From an uncultured Pelagibacteraceae bacterium (GTDB lineage: Bacteria; Pseudomonadota; Alphaproteobacteria; Pelagibacterales; Pelagibacteraceae): DNA of 60,508 bases. The translations under genes were made by a program, and so were the position numbers. This document shows, one piece after another, positions 32,956-40,700 of the stretch. The DNA lies in NCBI GenBank assembly GCA_902620585.1, contig CACNJC010000005.1, positions 1 to 60,508 of the forward strand. Direction: 5' to 3'. The notes under the pieces are model-generated. The model was not told where the DNA came from. It did no database searches and saw nothing but the letters and a program-made list of their open reading frames with translations. The first letter of the stretch is position 1. Each line of letters begins with the position of its first letter.

Positions 32956-34248
32956 ATGAAAAAATACATAAGTTACTTTCTGGCAGGTACAACCATATAC
33001 TTTGGCTTTGCTGGTTTAGGCTACGCTGAAACCACTGTTTCTGCAGAAGTACAATACATATTTAACACCCTATTATTTTTGATGTCAGGTTTCTTGGTCA
33101 TGTGGATGGCCGCAGGTTTCGCAATGTTAGAGTCAGGATTAGTAACATCAAAATCTGTGTCAGCAATCTGTGCAAAAAATATAGGTCTTTATTCAATCGC
33201 CGGAGTGATGTTCTGGTTGGTTGGTTATAATTTAGCTTACGGTATCCCAGAAGGCGGATATATTGGCTCATTCACACCATGGAGTGACAACTCATCATTA
33301 GAGACAGGATATTCTGATGGATCTGATTGGTTTTTCCAAATGGTGTTCTGTGCCACTACAATGTCAATCGTATCTGGTACGTTAGCTGAAAGAATTAAGA
33401 TCTGGCCATTTTTCTTATTTGCCGCAATTTTAACTGGAATTATCTATCCAATTTCAATGGGTTGGCAGTGGGGTGGCGGATGGTTATCGGTCGCTGGATT
33501 TTCAGACTTTGCTGGTTCAACATTAGTACATGCTGCAGGTGGTGCTGCCGCTTTAGCAGGTGCAATAGTGCTTGGAGCAAGAACTGGACGATTTAGTTCT
33601 AGCGGTGGAGTCAAAGCTATGACGCCATTTGCTGCATCATCAATTCCGTTAGCAACATTAGGAGTATTTATACTTTGGTTAGGTTGGTTCGGATTTAATG
33701 GTGGTTCTCAGTTAGCTTCTGGAACATTAGAAGACGTTTCAGCAGTTGCAACAATTTATATCAATACGAACTTAGCTGCAGGTGGTGGTGTTTTAGCTGC
33801 CGCTGCTGTATCTAGATTATTTGGTGGTAAAACTGACGTAGTAATGATGCTAAACGGTGCAATAGCCGGATTAGTAGGTATTACGGCAGAACCATTAACG
33901 CCAAGTCCGTTAGCTGCAATCTTTATTGGAGCAATAGCAGGAGTATTAATGTACTTCTCAACAAAACTATTGTTCAAATTGAAAATTGATGACGTGGTAG
34001 GTGCCATCCCAGCACACTTAGTAGCTGGTATATGGGGTACATTAGCAGTGCCTTTAACAAATGGAGATGTTTCTTTTGGAGCACAATTCCTTGGAACTAT
34101 CTCAGTAGTGGTATTCGTATTCATAGTCTCGTTTATTGTTTTCCAAATTATCAAAAATACTATTGGATTAAGAATAAGCAAAGAAGCTGAAAGACTAGGA
34201 ACTGACAAAGCAGAAGTCGGTGTAATAGCTTACGGTATAAGAGACTAG
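32956..34248 (+). CDS. amtB: Ammonium transporter
   Basis: This 430-residue Amt/MEP protein has a cleavable signal peptide (to about GLGYA) and eleven helices. Pore residues are visible: GFAMLESGLVTSK, the first pore His in TLVHAAGGAAALAGA, and the second in IPAHLVAGIWGTL. It imports ammonium at low concentration. No glnK is adjacent, so PII control, if any, is encoded elsewhere. Base composition is richer in G/C than the neighbours, suggesting high expression. A GGGAG ribosome-binding site precedes the ATG. Confidence 0.96.
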   Translation: MKKYISYFLAGTTIYFGFAGLGYAETTVSAEVQYIFNTLLFLMSGFLVMWMAAGFAMLESGLVTSKSVSAICAKNIGLYSIAGVMFWLVGYNLAYGIPEGGYIGSFTPWSDNSSLETGYSDGSDWFFQMVFCATTMSIVSGTLAERIKIWPFFLFAAILTGIIYPISMGWQWGGGWLSVAGFSDFAGSTLVHAAGGAAALAGAIVLGARTGRFSSSGGVKAMTPFAASSIPLATLGVFILWLGWFGFNGGSQLASGTLEDVSAVATIYINTNLAAGGGVLAAAAVSRLFGGKTDVVMMLNGAIAGLVGITAEPLTPSPLAAIFIGAIAGVLMYFSTKLLFKLKIDDVVGAIPAHLVAGIWGTLAVPLTNGDVSFGAQFLGTISVVVFVFIVSFIVFQIIKNTIGLRISKEAERLGTDKAEVGVIAYGIRD

Positions 34249-34291
34249 AACAATTTAGCTTATCTCCTCCCTCGTTATTTGGAGAAAAATT

Positions 34292-34325
34292 AAGGCCCGG
34301 AACACCCTTCCGGGCCTTATTTATT
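34292..34325 (+). terminator. Terminator after amtB
   Basis: AAGGCCCGG (34292-34300) pairs with CCGGGCCTT (34310-34318) around a 9-nt loop, followed by an A/T-rich ATTTATTTT tail. It overlaps the stop codon of the convergent gene and probably ends transcription from both sides. Confidence 0.85.
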
Positions 34326-35303
34326 TTCTTCCCAAAGCTGTTTAATGTTTAAGCTTGGCGATATCCCAAAAACAGAATTAATATTAGTACAATGCAAACT
34401 TAAAGAAGGAATAGGTGAAAAACATTTTTCTTTTTCATAAATTTCATGAAGGTTTTTTTCAAATGGATCACTTCGATTAGTCGCCATGTCAATTAATTTT
34501 TCAAAATGCTTTTCTATCATTTTTTTACTAGTCATAAATGTCAACAAAGACTCCTTCACTGTTCTCCAATGTGTATTTTGACCTATTAAAACATTAGAAT
34601 TACCCATTTTTTTGTAAAGATAAGGGTAGTCAGTTGATAGTAAAAATATCTCATCTTTAAATATTGAGCAGAATTTTTCATAAGCAAACAACATTTCAGT
34701 TAGAGCCTCATTTTTATGAATATAATCATCTTCTACGAAATAAACTAAATCTTTGCATTGTCTTGCAAAATTAAAAGAGTCCTTAATAGAAGCCATTGTA
34801 GTTAACATATTATCTTTATTCATTTTGCTATTTTTAACTACAAGTAATTTTACATCAAAACCTTCATTTTTAAATTTTGACAATATTTCATCTATATGAT
34901 TATCAATTGAATTAGAGTCAATAATTGTAAAATTAATTTTTAAATTGTTAAAATATTTTTTCAATTGCCTTACTGATTTGATTAAAGAGTTTATTGTTCT
35001 AAAAGTATATTCAGATTTATCTTTTTCAAATATTCTTTTTTTATTTTGTGAAACTAATTGAACACTGGTACAAGTTTTTATTATAATATCTAAAGACTCA
35101 ACTTTTCTTGTTATTACAGTTTCACCTAAGCCCAAAGTGACAGATTTATTACCTGGTGAACTTATTATATTATAATAATCTTTATTTGAAACAGGAAAGT
35201 CTAATGTGCTCTGATCAATTAGCTCAAATCCAACGATGCGACAAATTTTTACAAAAATTTTCTTAATAAAACTTGTTTTTTTGAAGCTTTTAATTTCTTT
35301 CAT
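34317..35303 (-). CDS. Uncharacterised protein, possible GT-A-fold glycosyltransferase
   Basis: I do not recognise this 328-residue protein with certainty. A central stretch (VKLLVVKNSKMNKDNMLTTM, then LVYFVEDDYIHKNEALTEML at about 187-206) resembles a GT-A fold with an EDDY metal-binding motif. The preceding NFTIIDSNSID fits a Rossmann-like strand. No signal or membrane helix is seen. A role in surface or lipid glycosylation is a guess. It is a single gene between the amtB terminator and a divergent rhodanese gene. Confidence 0.55.
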   Translation of the reverse strand: MKEIKSFKKTSFIKKIFVKICRIVGFELIDQSTLDFPVSNKDYYNIISSPGNKSVTLGLGETVITRKVESLDIIIKTCTSVQLVSQNKKRIFEKDKSEYTFRTINSLIKSVRQLKKYFNNLKINFTIIDSNSIDNHIDEILSKFKNEGFDVKLLVVKNSKMNKDNMLTTMASIKDSFNFARQCKDLVYFVEDDYIHKNEALTEMLFAYEKFCSIFKDEIFLLSTDYPYLYKKMGNSNVLIGQNTHWRTVKESLLTFMTSKKMIEKHFEKLIDMATNRSDPFEKNLHEIYEKEKCFSPIPSLSLHCTNINSVFGISPSLNIKQLWEENK

Positions 35304-35320
35304 TGGTATACTTTTTTAAC

Positions 35321-35719
35321 ATGAATATTAAATCTTCTAAAGAAATTGTTGATGAAGCTAACAAGACTATTAAAGTTTTATCAGCTGAAGAAGTCAAAAG
35401 TGCATATGAAAAAGGAGACATAACTCTTATTGACGTTAGAGATATCCGTGAACTCTGGAAAGATGGGACAATAGAAGGATCAATCCATATTCCTAGAGGA
35501 ATGTTAGAATTCTGGTTAGATCCTCAAAGCTCATACTATCAAGAAAAAAAAATTGGAGAAATGAAAAATATAGTATTATTTTGTGCTTTAGGATTTCGAT
35601 CTGCGCTTGCAACAAAGTCCTTAAAAGAAATGGGATTTAAAAATGTAGCAAATGCTGAAGGTGGTTTTGATTCTTTGAAGCAAATAGGTCTGCCTATTGT
35701 TACAAAAGAAAAAAAATAA
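35321..35719 (+). CDS. Rhodanese-like sulfurtransferase
   Basis: This single-domain rhodanese of about 132 residues contains TLIDVRDIRELWKDGTIEGSIHIPRG, typical of the CH2A region. The active-site Cys loop is FCALGFRSALATKSL (Cys at about residue 93). It transfers sulfane sulfur, and the physiological donor is unknown. I use the ATG at 35321, since an upstream TTG start would lie within 1-3 bases of the divergent gene's start codon. Confidence 0.92.
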   Translation: MNIKSSKEIVDEANKTIKVLSAEEVKSAYEKGDITLIDVRDIRELWKDGTIEGSIHIPRGMLEFWLDPQSSYYQEKKIGEMKNIVLFCALGFRSALATKSLKEMGFKNVANAEGGFDSLKQIGLPIVTKEKK

Positions 35720-35720
35720 G

Positions 35721-36308
35721 TTATTTTCGCGCTTCGTTTAAAGCAAATTCAATTCTATCTTGACCCCAAAAAATTTTGTTATTTGATACAAAAGTTGGAG
35801 CTCCAAAAATCCCTTTTTCGTATGCCTCACTTGTTCGCCTTTTTAAGGAATCTTTTATTGAAGATGATGTCGATCTAAGTAAAAAAGTTTTCGGATTAAT
35901 ATTTAAATTCTTTAAAATCTTTTGAACAATGTTCTCATCATTCAAATTAAGTCCATCCTGCCAAATGGCGTTAAAAATGTTATCAATATAATACTCTTTA
36001 ACATTGTCTTCTTCAGCTACAATAACACCTCTCATTAAATTTAAACTTCTTATGGGAAAATAAGAATTAAATTTAAATTTAATTTTATTTTTTTCAGCTA
36101 TTAATTTGCAGTCACGAATCATATGTTTAGCTTTAGCTGGAATGAAAGCAGGAGCCTTTATCCCATGCAAGTTATGTAAACCACCTAGTAGTATTGGCCT
36201 ATATATAATCTTTATTAAATTTTTTTTTTCTATATTTTTTATTTCTTTATGAGCTAAAAAAGAATAAGGACTTATAAAATCAAAATAAAATTCAAAAGAT
36301 TTAATCAT
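35721..36308 (-). CDS. 2-hydroxychromene-2-carboxylate isomerase / DsbA-kappa-type protein
   Basis: This 195-residue thioredoxin-fold protein starts FEFYFDFISPYSFLAHKEI, the family motif with catalytic Ser in place of CxxC. It continues with APAFIPAKAKHM and the cis-Pro region GIFGAPTFVSNNKIFWGQDRI. The family includes HCCA isomerase and kappa-class GSTs that use glutathione. The natural substrate here is unknown. It overlaps the ABA4-like gene by 8 bases. Confidence 0.9.
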   Translation of the reverse strand: MIKSFEFYFDFISPYSFLAHKEIKNIEKKNLIKIIYRPILLGGLHNLHGIKAPAFIPAKAKHMIRDCKLIAEKNKIKFKFNSYFPIRSLNLMRGVIVAEEDNVKEYYIDNIFNAIWQDGLNLNDENIVQKILKNLNINPKTFLLRSTSSSIKDSLKRRTSEAYEKGIFGAPTFVSNNKIFWGQDRIEFALNEARK

Positions 36309-36780
36309 TTAAACTAACTTTTTTTGCGAAAAAAATTCTAATAAACCAATAAATAAATAAGCCGACCGGACCAGTAAAATAAGTTAAAATCAAAGAAATT
36401 ATTACTAGAAATTTTGAGACCAAGTATTTTTGAGAGTCCCTAACAATCCATGCACCAAGAAATAAACTAATTGATAAAAAATGAAGCCAGAATATTAAAA
36501 GAAATGCTTCATCAGAAAACATTGAATAAAGACCATTTAATCCGTTATATAACTCGAAACTATCTAAAATATTCCCTTCTAAGAAAATATTGTAAGCAAC
36601 AAAAACATATGCACTAGCTAAAAGCAAAGGAGCAATAATTGATTGTGCAAAAAAATTAGTAACAGCACTTCTTGGAAAAATTATCAACAGTAGCCAAAAA
36701 GGTATAACACCCCAATTAGCAAATAAATAAATATTTTCGTAATTTAACGTGTTCAGGACATCTAGAAGATTATTTATCAT
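36301..36780 (-). CDS. ABA4-like (DUF4281) membrane protein
   Basis: This 159-residue protein has four helices and the pattern of ABA4-like proteins: LFANWGVIPFWLLLIIFPRS near the N-terminus, HFLSISLFLGAWIVRDSQ, and GPVGLFIYWFIRIFF near the end. The plant relative acts in carotenoid epoxide conversion. In bacteria the role is unknown, so a link to carotenoids is only suggestive. It is the first gene of a leftward pair, divergent from recX. Confidence 0.8.
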   Translation of the reverse strand: MINNLLDVLNTLNYENIYLFANWGVIPFWLLLIIFPRSAVTNFFAQSIIAPLLLASAYVFVAYNIFLEGNILDSFELYNGLNGLYSMFSDEAFLLIFWLHFLSISLFLGAWIVRDSQKYLVSKFLVIISLILTYFTGPVGLFIYWFIRIFFAKKVSLND

Positions 36781-36806
36781 GAAAAATAATATAGTATATT
36801 AGAGTA

Positions 36807-37367
36807 ATGAATCCCACATCAAATAAAAGTGATTTTGAAGATCTTACTACAAATTTGAAAGATTTGGCTTATTCTTATTTAGAAAAATATAGTCCTTCAA
36901 AACAACAACTTAAAATTTATTTACTAAAAAAATATTTAACTAAGATTAAAGGCACTCAATCAAAAAAAGAGGTATCTTCACTTATTGATGAAATAATCAA
37001 TAATCTTGAAAAAAATAAGATTATAAATGATGAACTTTATTCGGACTCTAAAGCTAGAATGTTTTTAAGACGAGGTTATTCGTTAAACAAGATCAATCAA
37101 TCTTTAAGACATAAGGGTATAGATCAAAAATATATCAAACAAAGCATTGATAAAATTAAAGAAAATCAGATAGAACCTGATTTTGTTTCAGCATTGAAAC
37201 TTTGCAAAAGAAGAAGAATTGGCCCTTTGAGACCGCAAGCGAATAGAGAATTATTTTACAAAAAGGATATGGGAATACTTGCAAGGGGCGGATTTAATTT
37301 TGATTTGTCTAAAAGGGTGCTAAACCTTGATGTTAAAGAATTTAATAAATTAATCAAAATTATCTAA
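36807..37367 (+). CDS. recX: RecX family regulatory protein
   Basis: This 186-residue protein shows the RecX arrangement of three-helix repeats: AYSYLEKYSPSKQQLKIYLLKKY, INDELYSDSKARMFLRRGYSLNKINQSLRHKGI, and a C-terminal repeat with GILARGGFNFDLSKRVL. RecX normally tunes RecA filaments. No recA is adjacent. Its last 18 bases overlap a small gene on the opposite strand. Confidence 0.85.
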   Translation: MNPTSNKSDFEDLTTNLKDLAYSYLEKYSPSKQQLKIYLLKKYLTKIKGTQSKKEVSSLIDEIINNLEKNKIINDELYSDSKARMFLRRGYSLNKINQSLRHKGIDQKYIKQSIDKIKENQIEPDFVSALKLCKRRRIGPLRPQANRELFYKKDMGILARGGFNFDLSKRVLNLDVKEFNKLIKII

Positions 37368-37493
37368 TTTATTTTCTTTTTCATTCTTTACCATTTGATC
37401 TAATTTTCTTTTAAGTAAATTTCTTACTATAATAAAAAAAAGAACACCAAAAAAAGTAACAGATAATATTATAATTAATATAGTTTTAAGCAT
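37350..37493 (-). CDS. Small single-helix membrane protein (47 aa)
   Basis: This 47-residue frame encodes one strongly hydrophobic helix (about residues 4-23) followed by a basic/acidic tail (RNLLKRKLDQMVKNEKEN). Its ATG overlaps the cysQ stop in an ATGCTTAA arrangement, and its 3' end overlaps recX. Coupling to cysQ argues that it is expressed. I do not recognise the family. Confidence 0.5.
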   Translation of the reverse strand: MLKTILIIILSVTFFGVLFFIIVRNLLKRKLDQMVKNEKENKLDNFD

Positions 37494-38265
37494 CTAAATT
37501 TTTACTACGCCTAATTAAAATAGTGGGATTTTTGTAATCTGCCTTTCCATATTTAAATGACTCATTTTCCAAACTAGTCACACTTGCTCCAGCAGCTTCA
37601 GCAATTGCATGGCCGGCAGCATCGTCCCACTCATTTGCTCGCACTTTGTCAGCATATAAATCGTACTCTCCAGTTGCTATTAAACAATATTTATAAGAAC
37701 TACTTAATTTTCTAAAAGAAGTTACGTTGAATTCTTTTAATTTATTTAAGATAATTTTTGGTGGTTCTTTGCTATTCGTTAAGGCTAATACTTTTCCTTT
37801 AGGAGTTTTTTTCTTACAATTTAAATTTAAAACTTGATTATTTTCAAGCATCATAGATTTATTTTTCCCAAAAGAATAAAATATTCTATTTTTTTTTGGA
37901 ACTCCAATAACGCCTAAAGCTGGCTGTTCATCAATGATCAGCCCAGCGTTTAATGTATATTCATCTCTACCCGCGATATACTCTTTTGTACCGTCAATTG
38001 GGTCAATTAACCAAAATGTTTTGTATGTATTTTCCTTTTTTAAGTCTACAGTTTCCTCTGAAATAATTGGTATGTTAGGAGTGAGATTTTTAATTTTTTG
38101 AGTTAAAATTTCATTTACTCGCAAATCTCCGTTAGTGACAGGCGAACCATCATTTTTTGTTTTGATCTTAACTCCTTGCTTTTCAATATTTATTGACTCA
38201 TTACCTGCCTCTTTAAATGTATCAATTAATCCCTCAGCTATGATTTTAAGATCTTTACTATTCAT
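37486..38265 (-). CDS. cysQ: 3'(2'),5'-bisphosphate nucleotidase
   Basis: This 259-residue inositol-monophosphatase-fold enzyme shows metal-site motifs EETV, WLIDPIDGTKEY and EWDDAAGHAIAEAAGA. CysQ hydrolyses PAP, the toxic by-product of PAPS use, so it belongs to sulfur and nucleotide housekeeping. Its start overlaps the DUF3553 gene stop and its stop overlaps a 47-residue membrane microgene, forming a coupled trio. Confidence 0.93.
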   Translation of the reverse strand: MNSKDLKIIAEGLIDTFKEAGNESINIEKQGVKIKTKNDGSPVTNGDLRVNEILTQKIKNLTPNIPIISEETVDLKKENTYKTFWLIDPIDGTKEYIAGRDEYTLNAGLIIDEQPALGVIGVPKKNRIFYSFGKNKSMMLENNQVLNLNCKKKTPKGKVLALTNSKEPPKIILNKLKEFNVTSFRKLSSSYKYCLIATGEYDLYADKVRANEWDDAAGHAIAEAAGASVTSLENESFKYGKADYKNPTILIRRSKNLDA

Positions 38266-38431
38266 TATTATATTTCTCTAAGGTAACAACCTCAATATTT
38301 AACACTTGTTTTCCAACATTTTCAAAATTTACAGTAACTTTATTTCCTATGATAGACTGAATTTGACCAATACCCCAATTTTTATTTGCAGGATTTAAAA
38401 CATAATCACCTGGTTCAAAGTCAATATGCAT
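38258..38431 (-). CDS. DUF3553 family protein (57 aa)
   Basis: This 57-residue protein has the DUF3553 pattern: [38 protein letters not shown]. It resembles the small SH3-like domain found alone or fused to UvrD-type helicases. It overlaps the cysQ start by 8 bases and is divergent from mnmA with a 38-base gap. Confidence 0.85.
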   Translation of the reverse strand: MHIDFEPGDYVLNPANKNWGIGQIQSIIGNKVTVNFENVGKQVLNIEVVTLEKYNNE

Positions 38432-38469
38432 TATGGAAAATAACTTTTATTTATATTATACCACTTATA

Positions 38470-39597
38470 ATGAATTCTTTAGGAATAAACAAATTGAAAA
38501 AAAACACAAAAGTAGTTGTCGCCATGTCAGGTGGTGTAGATTCTTCGGTTGTTGCTGCTTTGATGAAAGATGAAGGTTACGATGTTACCGGTATAACTCT
38601 AAAATTGTATGATGATGCAAAGCAGTCACAGGCAGGAAGACAATGTTGTGCCGGTCAGGACATTTTAGATGCTAAAAGAGTTTCAGAGAAACTTAATATT
38701 AAACACGAAATTTTATTTTATCAAAAAAAATTTAAGGAGGAAGTTATTGACTCTTTTATAGACAGTTATGTAAGTGGTGAAACGCCTATACCTTGTGTAC
38801 AGTGCAATCAAACTGTAAAATTTAGAGATTTATTTAAATATGCAAAAGACTTAAATGCGGATGCATTAGTTACTGGGCATTATGTTTCTAGAGTTCAAAA
38901 AAACGGTCACGCTAATATGTATAGAGCTAAAGATAGAAATCGTGATCAAAGCTATTTTTTATTCAGTACATCTCAAGAGCAACTCGACTATCTCAGATTT
39001 CCACTTGGTGAAATTGATAAGTCAGAAACAAGAACGATAGCACAAAAACTCAAATTAAATGTAGCCGATAAACCAGATAGTCAAGATATTTGTTTTGTGC
39101 CAAATGGTGACTATAGTTCAGTAATTAATAAATTCAGACCAGAGTCCTTTAAACCTGGAAAGGTATTAGATGTAACTGGAAAAGTTATCGGAGAACATGA
39201 GGGAATTATTAACTATACGATTGGTCAAAGGAAGGGGATAAAAATATCAAATAAAAACCCTTTATATGTTGTCAATATAAATGCAGATAACAATACAATA
39301 ATAGTGGGTGAGAAGCAGTTTTTGGAAATAAAAGAAATTCAATTAAGAGACTTAAACCTTTTAGGTAATAAAAAAGATTTTGAAGATGTTATAGATATCA
39401 AAGTAAGATCAACAGGAAGACTTCTTAAAGCAAAGATTGATATTTCTAGTTCAGCCGCAAAAGTAAAAATTTTAGATAGCGAGACAGGAATATCACCGGG
39501 CCAAGCTTGTGTATTTTACGCAAAAGATAATATTGGGGATAAATTACTGGGCGGAGGTTGGATACATAAGACATTCAATACAAATTTATCCACTTAA
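38470..39597 (+). CDS. mnmA: tRNA-specific 2-thiouridylase
   Basis: This protein of about 375 residues thiolates U34 of Lys, Glu and Gln tRNAs. It has the ATP pyrophosphatase loop [17 protein letters not shown], the first catalytic Cys in [11 protein letters not shown], and the second in [15 protein letters not shown]. The ATG at 38470 gives the standard N-terminus. A TATAAT-like box lies directly upstream in the divergent gap. The unassigned structured RNA begins shortly after its stop. Confidence 0.96.
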   Translation: MNSLGINKLKKNTKVVVAMSGGVDSSVVAALMKDEGYDVTGITLKLYDDAKQSQAGRQCCAGQDILDAKRVSEKLNIKHEILFYQKKFKEEVIDSFIDSYVSGETPIPCVQCNQTVKFRDLFKYAKDLNADALVTGHYVSRVQKNGHANMYRAKDRNRDQSYFLFSTSQEQLDYLRFPLGEIDKSETRTIAQKLKLNVADKPDSQDICFVPNGDYSSVINKFRPESFKPGKVLDVTGKVIGEHEGIINYTIGQRKGIKISNKNPLYVVNINADNNTIIVGEKQFLEIKEIQLRDLNLLGNKKDFEDVIDIKVRSTGRLLKAKIDISSSAAKVKILDSETGISPGQACVFYAKDNIGDKLLGGGWIHKTFNTNLST

Positions 39598-39660
39598 TTA
39601 ACATGAAGTTATAGAGCACGTATTAGGTGATACTATTATTTTCTAATTATGATTTAATGA

Positions 39661-39838
39661 GCTTAATTAAGAGGCAACTCTTAACTGGCCATTTAGGGAA
39701 AAACCGAGAGGTTCAAGCTTAAAGGGCAGAAAGGTGGACCTAGTAGCGCTAGAATAGTTCATCGGGACGGCTTGGCGGTAGCGCCTACAACGACGAGCCA
39801 AAACTACTAAATTTCTGGGCGAAAGCCTAGAAATTTAA
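39661..39838 (+). ncRNA. Structured RNA of unknown family (three GNRA hairpins)
   Basis: The gap after mnmA holds an RNA-like segment that is richer in G/C than other gaps. Visible stems: TTAAGAG/CTCTTAA with GCAA loop (39667-39684); AACC/GGTT with GAGA loop (39702-39713); CTAG/CTAG (39740-39752); GGCT/AGCC enclosing GGCG/CGCC (39769-39799); and a final stem of 12 or more bp, AAATTTCTGGGC/GCCTAGAAATTT, with GAAA loop (39809-39836). All three GNRA loops form on the plus strand, which fixes the likely sense. I could not match it to tmRNA, RNase P, SRP, 6S or a known riboswitch by eye. The ends are approximate. Confidence 0.55.
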
Positions 39839-40536
39839 GTGGTTCTTCTCCAAAAAAATCTAGAAAATAAATAAAACAAAATTACTCCAACAAAATAATT
39901 CCATTCTAAACCATGTTTAAATTGTGTGTTTCCTTTTGTAATCAAAATAGGCAAACTTAATATTCCTACTAAAGCAAGAATAGTTACTAAAATAATTTTT
40001 AAAACCAATATATTCTTATTAACTAATTCTCTTAATTTTAATTTAATCTTATAAAAATGATAAACTAAAATACCTTGTGCTATTATTTCAAAAATTATAA
40101 ATAGGAGAAGTACCACTCTTCTAAAAAGTTTGTAAATTTGAATATCAAACTTCACACCAAGTAAAACCGAGTGAATGACTAAAAAAACTGCAGATAAAAT
40201 TCCAAACGTTTTAAATTTATGATTTATATTTGTTGAATTCATATTATTTATCAGTTGATTATTATTTTTCCAATAAATGTATAAAAGTACCGCCGTCAAA
40301 AACATTGCAGGCTTAAAAATTAAATATTGGGGAAAAGTTCTAGCAGCTCTGCTTATTGACAAACCTCCATCTAAGTATGGTATAGAAAAACCAGACCTAC
40401 CAATTTGATCTACTGAAAAAATTGTATTATCAAGAAGTTCTGGATTTTGTGAAATTATTAAACATAAATTTATTGCTAATAATGGCACAAGAAAAATCCA
40501 TAAACTCAGCTTTCTTATTTGAGCTATTTCGCTCAT
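39835..40536 (-). CDS. Hypothetical polytopic membrane protein
   Basis: I do not recognise this 233-residue protein. It has about six hydrophobic helices. The loop between helices 1 and 2 is long, probably periplasmic, with DNTIFSVDQIGRSGFSIPYLDGG. Short basic loops (FRR, KIKLKLR) point inward. Its stop codon lies within the last stem of the structured RNA on the other strand. Confidence 0.6.
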   Translation of the reverse strand: MSEIAQIRKLSLWIFLVPLLAINLCLIISQNPELLDNTIFSVDQIGRSGFSIPYLDGGLSISRAARTFPQYLIFKPAMFLTAVLLYIYWKNNNQLINNMNSTNINHKFKTFGILSAVFLVIHSVLLGVKFDIQIYKLFRRVVLLLFIIFEIIAQGILVYHFYKIKLKLRELVNKNILVLKIILVTILALVGILSLPILITKGNTQFKHGLEWNYFVGVILFYLFSRFFWRRTT

Positions 40537-40551
40537 AGATATAATTATTGA

Positions 40552-40635
40552 TTATTTTCTTTTATTTCTTTTTCTAGCTCTTCTTTTTTTTGAGCCAATT
40601 TTCCTTCGTCCTCGATGTTTTTTGGGATACCCCAT
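40552..40635 (-). CDS. Highly basic 27-residue microprotein
   Basis: This frame encodes MGYPKKHRGRRKIGSKKRRA followed by RKRNKRK; 16 of 27 residues are Lys or Arg. A strong AGGAG ribosome-binding site sits 9 bases before the ATG. Composition and size resemble tiny ribosomal proteins (bTHX, or AURKAIP1/COX24-like bS22 proteins), but no firm match is claimed. It is divergent from the metC-like gene. Confidence 0.6.
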   Translation of the reverse strand: MGYPKKHRGRRKIGSKKRRARKRNKRK

Positions 40636-40700
40636 ATTTTTGTCTCCTTTTATATATTTTTTTGTATAAAACTTATGTAGGTTTCAATTATACTTATTTT

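Noticed and set aside
33756-34208. Open frame antisense to amtB
   Set aside because: It mirrors the conserved amtB coding sequence, is composed of Thr/Pro/Asn-rich low-complexity sequence and has no recognisable domain.
39661-39838. tmRNA, RNase P, SRP, 6S or glutamine-riboswitch identity for the structured RNA
   Set aside because: I looked for a tag-peptide frame, T-loop with CCA end, the P RNA conserved blocks, the SRP GGAAG tetraloop region and the glnA motif; none is convincingly present. It is left unassigned.
40590-40700. Extended N-terminus of the metC-like protein
   Set aside because: The added residues are hydrophobic and unlike the family, and they cover the promoter and the basic microprotein on the other strand.
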